From contig JAEXXN010000366.1 of assembly GCA_023405875.1 (NCBI GenBank), positions 1 to 5,043 of the forward strand: DNA of 5,043 bases. The letters run 5' to 3'. The notes beneath the pieces were generated by a model. That model was not told where the DNA came from. It saw only the letters and a program-made list of their open reading frames with translations, and ran no database searches. This stretch comes from Bacillota bacterium (lineage in GTDB: Bacteria > Bacillota > Clostridia > Lutisporales > Lutisporaceae). Each line of letters starts with the position of its first letter. The first letter of the stretch is position 1. The position numbers were made by a program, and so were the translations under genes. Positions 1 to 5,042 of this stretch are shown piece by piece.

Positions 1-325
1 CTGTTAACGCTATGGTTTTCTCTACATTTGCAATCAGCAAGTCCAATTGCTCTCTCTTTTCAAGGAGCTTTTCGCGATGTTCCCGCAGTGCTCCGGCTTC
101 ATCAAATCCAGGTGCCGTTACAATATCCCTGATATTCTCAAGGCTCACACCCAGCTCTCTATAAAATAATATCTGCTGGAGCCTGTCGACCTCCCGCTGT
201 CCATATATACGATATCCTGATGAGTTGATCCTTGCCGGCTTAAGGATACCTATCTCATCATAATATCTGAGCGTCCTTGTGCTGACTCCTGCCATTCTGC
301 CCAGCTTTTGCACCGTGTACTCCAT
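1..325 (-). CDS. MerR-family transcriptional activator, TipA/Mta-like (C-terminus beyond window)
   Basis: A DNA-binding regulator of the MerR family; these proteins bind as dimers between the -35 and -10 boxes of long-spacer promoters and activate by twisting the DNA. Reading down from the ATG at 323-325 gives 108 codons with no stop, so the gene runs off the left edge. It starts MEYTVQKLGRMAGVSTRTLR, the typical MerR helix-turn-helix, then YYDEIGILKP and a wing with GYRIY (residues 37-41), followed by LQQILFYRELG (49-59). Residues 75-105 are charged and heptad-like, the dimerisation coiled coil. The spacing and the segment around TAPGFDEAGAL resemble Mta/TipAL regulators, which carry a C-terminal drug-binding domain; that part is outside the window, so the ligand is unknown. 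TAAGGAGGTG lies 5 bases before the ATG, fixing the start. It has its own MerR-type promoter and is separated from the upstream c-di-GMP gene by a terminator. Confidence 0.93.
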   Translation of the reverse strand, partial: MEYTVQKLGRMAGVSTRTLRYYDEIGILKPARINSSGYRIYGQREVDRLQQILFYRELGVSLENIRDIVTAPGFDEAGALREHREKLLEKREQLDLLIANVEKTIALT

Positions 326-347
326 GCTTTCACCTCCTTACAAAAAG

Positions 348-378
348 ACTATACACCCTCACGTAACGTCAATGTCAA
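348..378 (-). promoter_or_regulatory. MerR-type promoter with 19-bp spacer, likely autoregulated
   Basis: On the minus strand TTGACA (373-378) and TATAGT (348-353) are separated by exactly 19 bp (354-372), rather than the usual 17. Such long spacers are the hallmark of promoters activated by MerR-family proteins. The spacer contains ACGT-T-ACGT with a partly degenerate dyad (TGACGT against ACGTGAGGG), in the place where the regulator would sit. The start site would fall about 16 bases before the ATG of the MerR gene at 325, leaving a very short leader with the ribosome site. Autoregulation is inferred from this geometry. Confidence 0.8.
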
Positions 379-412
379 TAAAAATTATATATATTTTTTA
401 TTCCATTTAAAG

Positions 413-448
413 GAAAATAGAGAGTCAGTTCACCTGCTCTCTATTTTC
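413..448 (-). terminator. Hairpin terminator overlapping the 3' end of the c-di-GMP gene
   Basis: A perfect 12-bp inverted repeat (413-424 with 437-448; GAAAATAGAGAG and CTCTCTATTTTC), extended by a CAG/CTG 3-bp stem (426-428 with 434-436) across a one-base bulge, leaves a 5-nt loop. On the minus strand the 3' arm ends TATTTTC and is followed by CTTTAAAT, a modest U-rich tail. The 5' arm and loop contain the last codons (E-N-R-E-Q-V-N) and the stop at 425-427. It fits an intrinsic terminator of the upstream gene, isolating the MerR gene; the weak U tract keeps confidence moderate. Confidence 0.7.
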
Positions 449-2377
449 GTACCTTAGTTTCGTGTTCATTACCTTTTCGGTAAAAATCCTTACTATTTCC
501 GGATCAAATTGGGTGCCCGCGTTTCTTTTTATCTCAGCTATTGCAATATCGTCAGGTATAGCGCTGCGATATGCCCTTTCACTCGTCATTGCATCAAAGG
601 TATCTGCCACAGTGATGATCCTTGCCTGAAGAGGTATCTCAACGCCCTTTAAACCTTTGGGATAGCCTCCCCCATCCCATCTTTCATGATGGGCAAGCAC
701 GAATTCAGCCAGTTCTGCCATGTCGTTGACGGAGCTCAATATCCTGTAGCCTATCTCGGGATGGCGCTTTATATCATTCCACTCTTCATTTGTAAGCTTA
801 TCCGGTTTATTAAGGATTTTCTCATCAATAGCAATTTTGCCGATATCATGAAGCAGGCCTACTGTTTTAAGCTCCTTCAGCACACTCTCGCTCTGTTCCA
901 TAGCAATGCCTATGGCTTCGCACAAATAGCTTACCCGCTGTGAATGCTGTTCTTCTCTTTTATTCTTTTCATGCAGTGAGTTTATTATTGCCTTCACCGT
1001 TTTTCCTCTTATACTCGGACTTTCAAATAATTTATGTCTGTACATATAGTCTTCTGCATTTTTAAAAATTTCATTTATATCCTGCATGACACTATTTTTT
1101 GTCTCCCAGCCGAAGGAAATGGATAATTCCATGGATTGAAGCTGTATTCCCTTACTGGATGCCTTGATCCGCTTGATTATCCTCTCTGCTTCTTCAGAGC
1201 TTGTCCTCGGCAGCAGGATAACAAATTCATCTCCGCCCAACCTTGCTATTATTTCATCCTCCCTGCACTGCCTCTTTATAAGCTCACCTGTCTTTATCAG
1301 CAGCATGTCCCCATATGCATGTCCGAAGGCATCATTTATAAGCTTCAGACCGTTAACATCGGCCATAATAAGTGAAATTGGAAGATTTCTCTCAATATCC
1401 ACCCGTTTGAGCTCCTCTTCGAAAAATCTCCGGTTATATAGTCCGGTCAACTGGTCATGATAATTCATATAAAGTATTTCTTTTTCTGCTGCCTTCCGTT
1501 GTGATATATCCGAGTAAATTCCATAGCCTCCGATTATATTATCCTTCAGCTTTATGGCTATTCCTTTTACACTTACCTCCCTGGGTTTTCCGTCTGCGCC
1601 AAAACGTATCGATTCCATGCATACATCATTGCCGTTAAGTACATCAAGGGTAAGCTGGCTTGCTTCCCCCAGACTTTCCTTTGAAGTCACTATGCTGTCT
1701 ATCTCCCTGCCCCGGATGTTATCAAGGGTGAATCCGAAAAGCTCTGTAAATCTGTCGTTGATATCAACTACCTTATGCTGCCGGTCAAAAAGAACGATGG
1801 CATCGGAGGAATTCTTAAAAAGAGCTTCAAAGCTCAGCTTCTGGCGCTGCCCCAGCTCTTCCGCCTTTTTTTTCTGGGTGATATCCGAAAAAATGACGGC
1901 AAGCTTATCCCGCTCCGGCTTGTATATATTTATTGACAGGTGCTTTCCGAAATTGTTCAGATAGCTTTCATAGCTTGCAGGTTCTCCTGTTACGGCAACC
2001 TCATCAAGCTTATCGATCTTGTCAAGCTCCCTTTGTGACAGTAAATCGGAAATAGTATAGCTAATGGCTTCTTCTTTACTTTTCTCCATTATGTTTTCAA
2101 ATGCCGGGTTTGCATCAATCAGGAAATAATTTTCCGGTTCTCCGTCTTTGTCATAGGAAATGCTGAACAAGGCAATTCCTTCCTGCATGCACTGGAACAT
2201 CTTCCTATATCTGTTTTCACTGTTCTCCAGTTCAAGTAAGGTTCTTTTGTACCTGGAATTGGATTTGAACAGGTAGCTTATTATAAGGGCATGAATCACA
2301 ATCACACTAAAAACAATCAGATAAGGTACAAAGGTATTGCTGTATAGAGCCTCGATCCACATTATAACTTGCTTCAA
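425..2377 (-). CDS. Membrane-anchored PAS-PAS-GGDEF-HD-GYP cyclic-di-GMP turnover protein
   Basis: A 650-residue sensor carrying both a diguanylate cyclase domain (makes c-di-GMP from two GTP) and an HD-GYP phosphodiesterase domain (degrades it). One membrane segment is visible at about residues 17-37. Two PAS-type sensor domains follow at about 55-168 and 180-293, each ending in the usual D-I-x-Q-(K/R)-K/A linker. The GGDEF domain spans about 300-455 with Asp340 and an intact GGDEF at 381-385. The HD-GYP domain spans about 460-635 with His478, His510-Asp511, His539, His563-His564, GYP at 571-573 and Asp592, so all expected metal ligands appear present. The inhibitory I-site position reads R-E-D-E (372-375) instead of RxxD. 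The start is TTG at 2375-2377, the first start after an in-frame stop, with AGGAG 10 bases upstream; an ATG at codon 6 has no clear ribosome site. It appears to be a single-gene unit; the PAS ligands are unknown. Confidence 0.93.
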   Translation of the reverse strand: MKQVIMWIEALYSNTFVPYLIVFSVIVIHALIISYLFKSNSRYKRTLLELENSENRYRKMFQCMQEGIALFSISYDKDGEPENYFLIDANPAFENIMEKSKEEAISYTISDLLSQRELDKIDKLDEVAVTGEPASYESYLNNFGKHLSINIYKPERDKLAVIFSDITQKKKAEELGQRQKLSFEALFKNSSDAIVLFDRQHKVVDINDRFTELFGFTLDNIRGREIDSIVTSKESLGEASQLTLDVLNGNDVCMESIRFGADGKPREVSVKGIAIKLKDNIIGGYGIYSDISQRKAAEKEILYMNYHDQLTGLYNRRFFEEELKRVDIERNLPISLIMADVNGLKLINDAFGHAYGDMLLIKTGELIKRQCREDEIIARLGGDEFVILLPRTSSEEAERIIKRIKASSKGIQLQSMELSISFGWETKNSVMQDINEIFKNAEDYMYRHKLFESPSIRGKTVKAIINSLHEKNKREEQHSQRVSYLCEAIGIAMEQSESVLKELKTVGLLHDIGKIAIDEKILNKPDKLTNEEWNDIKRHPEIGYRILSSVNDMAELAEFVLAHHERWDGGGYPKGLKGVEIPLQARIITVADTFDAMTSERAYRSAIPDDIAIAEIKRNAGTQFDPEIVRIFTEKVMNTKLRYENREQVN

Positions 2378-2435
2378 ATATCACACACTCCTATGCTGAA
2401 AAGTTGTACGACCATGATATTTCACTATTAATATT

Positions 2436-2449
2436 TTACTATATAGTAA
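2436..2449. repeat. 14-bp perfect palindrome TTACTATATAGTAA
   Basis: TTACTATATAGTAA reads identically on both strands. It lies about 60 bases upstream of the TTG start of the PAS-GGDEF-HD-GYP gene and contains a possible -10 hexamer (TATAGT) in that direction. It could be a repressor operator over the promoter of that gene; AT-rich palindromes also arise by chance, so the role is inference only. Confidence 0.35.
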
Positions 2450-2528
2450 GCCTTTCCTGTACTGTAATAATAGTCCTATAACGAGGCAAAAGATGTCCCC
2501 CGCCTTGTTGAAACACTCGGGTAGGTTT

Positions 2529-2550
2529 TGAAAGTGTGTAAAAACTTTCA
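2529..2550. repeat. 7-bp inverted repeat with 8-nt loop in leader region
   Basis: TGAAAGT (2529-2535) and ACTTTCA (2544-2550) form a perfect 7-bp stem around an 8-base loop. There is no following T tract on either strand, so it does not look like a terminator. It may be an operator or a minor leader hairpin of the c-di-GMP gene. Confidence 0.3.
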
Positions 2551-2646
2551 TTATTAAAATTTTGTTATAAGCATACAGAAATATATTATTCGACATAAAA
2601 GCCTTTGTTCCTTTATTTCTGGGAAGATATTGTAAGCCGAAGCATA

Positions 2647-2681
2647 GAAAAGAGGGAGGAAATATTCCATATCCTCCCTTC
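2647..2681 (-). terminator. Rho-independent terminator of the ArsA-like ATPase operon
   Basis: GGGAGGA (2654-2660) pairs with TCCTCCC (2672-2678), with 2 more pairs inside across one mismatch and an A-T pair outside. On the minus strand the 3' arm is followed by TCTTTTC. It starts about 9 bases after the stop codon of the small gene ending at 2690, exactly where the terminator of the ATPase operon is expected. The other strand also has TTCTTTT after the stem, but no plus-strand gene reads into it. Confidence 0.75.
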
Positions 2682-2689
2682 TTTTAAGA

Positions 2690-2881
2690 CTACTCTATAT
2701 GAATATTATTAATCCCTGCCGAAGCTTTTTCCCCAGCGGCATTATTCTCATTCATTACTTCAAGAATTATTCTCCCGGCCTTTTGTATTTCCTTCGACAG
2801 CGGCTGCGGCATATGCTCAATAACTGCGCCTGCCGCATCAAGCTTCAACCTGATAAACTGCTTTAACAATTTTTCATTCAC
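2690..2881 (-). CDS. Small 63-residue protein of unknown function, coupled to the ArsA-like ATPase
   Basis: I do not recognise this protein. It begins MNEKLLKQFIRLKLDAAGAV (initial codon GTG) and looks mostly helical through about residue 45, with amphipathic, charged segments and a polar Ala/Gly/Asn-rich tail ending INNIHIE. It has no cysteine, membrane segment or signal peptide. The start chosen is GTG at 2879-2881: GGGAGTGAG lies 7-8 bases upstream, and the gene then overlaps the ATPase stop codon (2874-2876) by 8 bases, the classic layout of translational coupling. Upstream TTG (2896) and GTG (2890) codons lie in or before that ribosome site and are less likely. A hairpin terminator follows directly. 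The overlap and shared transcript suggest it acts with the ATPase, perhaps as a partner or regulator; this is inference from position alone. Confidence 0.72.
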   Translation of the reverse strand: MNEKLLKQFIRLKLDAAGAVIEHMPQPLSKEIQKAGRIILEVMNENNAAGEKASAGINNIHIE

Positions 2882-4049
2882 TGCTCTCACTCCCAAACCA
2901 TATTTTCAGCATATCCTCCTCGAACCTGGCTTTTTTTATAGATAAATTCAGAAGCGTCCTTGGAAGGGTGATGTTTCTCTTGATATTTCCCGCTTTTATA
3001 ATAAGCTGGTCGCCCTTCTGATTCAAGGAAAGCTCCTTTTTATCCATAAAAGGCATTGCTATTGCCAGGATGTAAGCCTCCGCTTCTTTATATACCTGCT
3101 GCGCACGCCCGTTATATTTAATTCCCACGGGATCCTCTCCGCCGAATATCTCCTCCGACATTCTCTCAAGCATCCCCATACCGACAACCTCAGTCTCAAA
3201 AAGCGGAGCATAGTATATGGGTATCGGTGTGAAGCTCTCGATAATCTCCTCCCGGTATTTTTTCTGTATATCCTTCCATACCTTGAAGTAATCGTCCTTT
3301 ACGTTCTCAGGGATCACCCTGTTCACCACAACGGCATCAACATTGAAATCGTAGATATTCAGGTAGGTAAAGCTGCGCTGCGCTTCCTTTATAACCATTT
3401 TTTCAGGATTCACCACAATTCTTATACTTGTTATTTCCCTGTCGGAAAACAGTTTTTTCATCTCATCAAGCTGATAATACATATTATCGATCTCATCCAT
3501 GACCTGACCCGAGGGCATTGGTATTTTGAGCAAGGACTCTGCAACCGGCCCCACTACCTTGATTGCCTTTTTCTTTATCGGGAAAAGCTTCTCCATCCAC
3601 CACCTCAGCATTTCAGGAAAGCTGAGCAATGCCAGGGTTTCTCCCGTAGGTGCACAGTCTATTATAATAACATCAAAGCTTCCTTCCTTATAATATTTAA
3701 GTATCCTGAGCAGGCTGAGCAGGTCTTCCATACCCGGAAAAACTGTCAATTCCTGCGTAGTGATGTCCTTAACAGCTTTTGAAGATAATAGCTCTGTGAT
3801 GTATTTCTGGACCTTTCCCCACCCTTCCTCAACTTCATGTATTGCATCTATCTCCTGAGCCCAGAGGTTCTTTCGTATTTCCACCGGTTCATTGGACAGT
3901 CTGATATCCAGGGAATCCCCCAGGCTGTGTGCAGGATCGGTACTTACCACAAGAGTCTTGATTCCCCTTTCTGCAGAGGTTACCGCGGTCGCTGCCGCTA
4001 TGCTCGTTTTCCCTACGCCGCCTTTTCCCGTGTATAATATTATTCTCAT
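2874..4049 (-). CDS. ArsA/Get3-family ATPase
   Basis: A 391-residue soluble ATPase of the deviant Walker A (SIMIBI) class, related to the arsenite-pump ATPase ArsA and the tail-anchored-protein factor Get3. The P-loop is GKGGVGKT at 8-15 with both signature lysines (K9, K14); switch I is STDPAHSLGDSL (36-47) and switch II is DCAPTGETL (131-139). VVNPEKM (212-218) and VVNR (241-244) fit the nucleotide-base pocket, and PLFETEVVGMGMLERM (282-297) is a family-typical late motif. Residues about 332-387 resemble the small beta-rich, HSP20-like C-terminal domain seen in many bacterial ArsA homologues. It is a single ATPase half, not the duplicated form of plasmid ArsA, and has only one cysteine (C132), so neither the arsenite-binding cysteine set nor the Get3 zinc CxxC is present. 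The ATG at 4047-4049 has AGGGAGG 7 bases upstream. No arsenic genes are nearby, so the client is unknown. Confidence 0.92.
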   Translation of the reverse strand: MRIILYTGKGGVGKTSIAAATAVTSAERGIKTLVVSTDPAHSLGDSLDIRLSNEPVEIRKNLWAQEIDAIHEVEEGWGKVQKYITELLSSKAVKDITTQELTVFPGMEDLLSLLRILKYYKEGSFDVIIIDCAPTGETLALLSFPEMLRWWMEKLFPIKKKAIKVVGPVAESLLKIPMPSGQVMDEIDNMYYQLDEMKKLFSDREITSIRIVVNPEKMVIKEAQRSFTYLNIYDFNVDAVVVNRVIPENVKDDYFKVWKDIQKKYREEIIESFTPIPIYYAPLFETEVVGMGMLERMSEEIFGGEDPVGIKYNGRAQQVYKEAEAYILAIAMPFMDKKELSLNQKGDQLIIKAGNIKRNITLPRTLLNLSIKKARFEEDMLKIWFGSESSE

Positions 4050-4094
4050 GCTGAAGCCTCCCTGTGACTTGTTATGTGCAAATTTATTTCTCTT

Positions 4095-4125
4095 GACGAA
4101 TACTACGGATTACGAAGTATTCGTC
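4095..4125. promoter_or_regulatory. Perfect 10-bp inverted repeat upstream of the ATPase gene; candidate operator
   Basis: GACGAATACT (4095-4104) and AGTATTCGTC (4116-4125) are exact reverse complements around an 11-base spacer. The repeat sits 45 bases before the ATPase start, between that gene and the MarR terminator. No T tract follows on either strand, so a terminator is unlikely. Each arm contains TATTCG (in one orientation), also present in the MarR operator at 4653-4673. It may be a second binding site of the MarR protein or a 5' leader hairpin. I could not identify a convincing sigma-A promoter next to it. Confidence 0.55.
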
Positions 4126-4128
4126 CTG

Positions 4129-4151
4129 AAAAAACGCCTGCTTTAAGGCGC
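4129..4151 (-). terminator. Intrinsic terminator directly after the MarR gene
   Basis: On the minus strand CGCCT (4146-4150) pairs with AGGCG (4135-4139) around a 6-nt loop, plus a G-U closing pair, and is followed by six Ts (4129-4134). It begins one base after the MarR stop codon TAA (4152-4154). The stem is short (5 bp) but GC-rich and the U run is clean, so it probably terminates or attenuates transcription before the ATPase gene. Confidence 0.75.
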
Positions 4152-4637
4152 TTATTCTATCTCTATACTTTTGATGCCATCCTTGTCCCCGCTGCCCTGA
4201 ACATCCACCTTCAGCTCCTTCTGCAGATTATCCAATATCTTGAGCACAAGCCCCATCAAAGTCTGCAGCTCTTCCTCTGAAAGACCCGAAACTGCCCTGG
4301 CAATATAACCCTGCAGCATAGCCTTCAGATTACCGACAAGGTGGGAACCCTTCTCGGCCAGTGTAAGTATCACGACCCGCCTGTCAGCTTCACTCCGCTC
4401 CCTGCTGATGTAACCATTCCTGACAAGTCTGTCGGCAATTCCTGTTGCTGTACTCATGGGAGAATCAATATACTCAACCAACTCAGTCATTGTAAGCTCT
4501 TTCTTCCTATCCAGATACAGCAGGGTAAAAATCTCCGACTTGGAAAACTTCTGGTCCAGCTCCACCCATTCCCCGATAGAAGAAATATTTTTTATGTTCT
4601 CCATTAAAAGGTCAATAATACTATCTAATTCAAACAC
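4152..4637 (-). CDS. MarR-family transcriptional repressor
   Basis: A 161-residue winged-helix regulator; MarR proteins bind palindromic operators as dimers and usually release DNA on binding a small molecule or on oxidation. The core is clear: TMTELVEYID (49-58), recognition helix region SPMSTATGIADRLVRNG (59-75) and wing ISRERSEADRRVVILTL (77-93), with helices on either side (2-22, 98-140) forming the dimer interface. The tail from about 145 is polar and slightly longer than usual. There is no cysteine, so a thiol redox switch is unlikely. The start is taken as GTG at 4635-4637 because GGAGG lies 8 bases upstream; the more distal in-frame TTG at 4652 overlaps that ribosome site. It has a consensus promoter with a palindrome at the start site, implying autorepression, and it precedes the ATPase gene, its probable target. 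Confidence 0.92.
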   Translation of the reverse strand: MFELDSIIDLLMENIKNISSIGEWVELDQKFSKSEIFTLLYLDRKKELTMTELVEYIDSPMSTATGIADRLVRNGYISRERSEADRRVVILTLAEKGSHLVGNLKAMLQGYIARAVSGLSEEELQTLMGLVLKILDNLQKELKVDVQGSGDKDGIKSIEIE

Positions 4638-4652
4638 TATTTCGTCCTCCAA

Positions 4653-4673
4653 ATATTTCGTTATTCGAAATAT
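4653..4673 (-). promoter_or_regulatory. Probable MarR operator (8-bp inverted repeat) at the transcription start
   Basis: ATATTTCG (4653-4660) and CGAAATAT (4666-4673) form a perfect inverted repeat with a 5-bp spacer, TTATT. It lies immediately before the GGAGG ribosome site and just downstream of the predicted start site (about 4676), where bound repressor would block initiation or early elongation. Size and symmetry fit MarR-dimer sites. Binding by the adjacent MarR protein is inferred. Confidence 0.72.
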
Positions 4674-4682
4674 CTTGATTTT

Positions 4683-4711
4683 ATATTATTCCTGATGCAC
4701 GCTTTTGTCAA
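4683..4711 (-). promoter_or_regulatory. Consensus sigma-A promoter of the MarR gene
   Basis: On the minus strand TTGACA (4706-4711) and TAATAT (4683-4688) are separated by exactly 17 bp. The -35 is a full consensus match and the -10 matches at 4 of 6 positions. The predicted start near 4676 gives a leader of about 40 bases that includes the palindrome at 4653-4673. Confidence 0.82.
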
Positions 4712-4787
4712 TATGATTATTGCATATTTTTATATAAAACCAAAAAATGAGAGAAATCTGACAGCTTGAGAATAATAGATAGAATAG

Positions 4788-4798
4788 ACAAATTTATA
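4788..4798 (+). repeat. Left copy of an 11-bp direct repeat flanking the hairpin element
   Basis: ACAAATTTATA here matches ACAAACTTATA at 5032-5042 in 10 of 11 positions, in the same orientation. The copies lie 6 bases before and 10 bases after the long hairpin at 4805-5021. They could be a diverged target-site duplication, or a chance match in AT-rich DNA. Confidence 0.35.
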
Positions 4799-4800
4799 AT
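4795..4800 (+). promoter_or_regulatory. Perfect -10 hexamer just before the hairpin element
   Basis: TATAAT lies so that transcription would start at about 4806-4808, the very first bases of the hairpin. No good -35 box is found 16-18 bases upstream; the nearest, TTGAGA (4766-4771), is 23 bases away. It is weak evidence because the flank is AT-rich. Confidence 0.3.
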
Positions 4801-4804
4801 CAAT

Positions 4805-5021
4805 AGAGGCACTGGCCTTGTATGTCAGGGAGCCATTAATAAGCTTTGGCTAACAGAATATAGCGAAGAAGAGTCTCAAAATCCGTGGGCTGAGCAAGGA
4901 CGCGAAGCCAGCTCATACCGACAGGATGTCGGATTATGAGCGTTAGGATTTTGGGGCTCTTCAAGCTGATATTCTGTCCAAAGCTTATTTGGGCGATTCG
5001 ACATACAAGGCCAGTGCTTCT
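4805..5021 (+). ncRNA. Candidate structured RNA or palindromic element: 217-nt imperfect hairpin
   Basis: The two halves are complementary almost end to end. Helices: 4805-4826 with 5000-5021 (22 pairs, one G-U); 4838-4849 with 4978-4989 (12 pairs); 4853-4861 with 4969-4977 (9 pairs); 4868-4884 with 4946-4962 (17 pairs, two G-U); then an apical hairpin of 4911-4917 with 4935-4941 (7 pairs) and 4918-4923 with 4927-4932 (6 pairs) closed by a GGA triloop. Internal loops are 11x10 and 6x6, with one 3-nt bulge. A side segment (4885-4910, including GGACGCGAAGCCA) is unpaired or forms a small GGCT/AGCC stem. All three wobbles are G-U in a plus-strand transcript but A-C in a minus-strand one, so plus is the likelier RNA strand. 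No open reading frame is supported here. It could be a regulatory RNA or a non-autonomous mobile palindrome; I cannot assign it to a named family. Confidence 0.6.
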
Positions 5022-5028
5022 TCGCTAT
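4860..5028. repeat. 12-bp inverted repeat competing with the main hairpin fold
   Basis: ATAGCGAAGAAG (4860-4871) is the exact reverse complement of CTTCTTCGCTAT (5017-5028). These segments are not partners in the main fold: there, 4868-4871 pairs with 4959-4962 and 5017-5021 pairs with 4805-4809. The two pairings are therefore mutually exclusive. It may support an alternative structure, or be a trace of a rearrangement in the element. Confidence 0.6.
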
Positions 5029-5031
5029 TTC

Positions 5032-5042
5032 ACAAACTTATA
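5032..5042 (+). repeat. Right copy of the 11-bp direct repeat flanking the hairpin element
   Basis: ACAAACTTATA, one mismatch from the left copy at 4788-4798. It ends one base before the window edge, so the repeat may extend further than can be seen. Confidence 0.35.

Larger units (their letters stand above)
2378..2646. other. AT-rich intergenic region upstream of the c-di-GMP gene
   Basis: About 270 bases between the terminator of the ATPase operon and the TTG start at 2377. It should hold the promoter and leader of the c-di-GMP gene. I see no confident sigma-A promoter: TATAGT on the minus strand inside the 2436-2449 palindrome could be a -10, with a weak TTACAG 18 bases upstream. The region holds two inverted repeats, listed separately. 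No match to the c-di-GMP-I or -II riboswitch consensus is evident. A 71-codon minus-strand open frame (2381-2596) has a weak AAAGG site but no recognisable family and is not called as a gene. Confidence 0.6.

Noticed and set aside
686..1964. Several plus-strand open frames of 79-136 codons
   Set aside because: They lie fully antisense to the well-supported PAS-GGDEF-HD-GYP gene, have no domain signal and are shadows of it.
2381..2596. 71-codon minus-strand open frame ending 3 bases before the c-di-GMP gene start
   Set aside because: It has only a weak AAAGG site and no recognisable family, and its composition looks like translated AT-rich intergenic DNA. Its closeness to the next gene is noted, but it is not enough to call a gene.
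2378..2690. c-di-GMP riboswitch upstream of the c-di-GMP gene
   Set aside because: I looked for the GEMM-I and GEMM-II conserved core elements and saw no convincing match on the minus strand.
4093..4121. Plus-strand TTGACG and TATTCG with a 19-bp spacer, resembling a MerR-type promoter
   Set aside because: It would transcribe only antisense to the MarR gene, and the hexamers fall within the arms of the inverted repeat, which explains them better.
2690..4637. Arsenic resistance operon
   Set aside because: There is an ArsA-like ATPase but no ArsR, ArsB, ArsD or ArsC. The regulator is MarR-type and the arsenite-binding cysteines are missing.
4638..4652. TTG start giving a 166-residue MarR protein
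   Set aside because: The TTG overlaps the GGAGG ribosome site that serves the GTG at 4637, so the shorter 161-residue form is preferred.
3837..4695. Plus-strand open frames over the ATPase and MarR genes
   Set aside because: They are antisense to clear domain-bearing genes, have low-complexity or random-looking products, and have no convincing ribosome sites.
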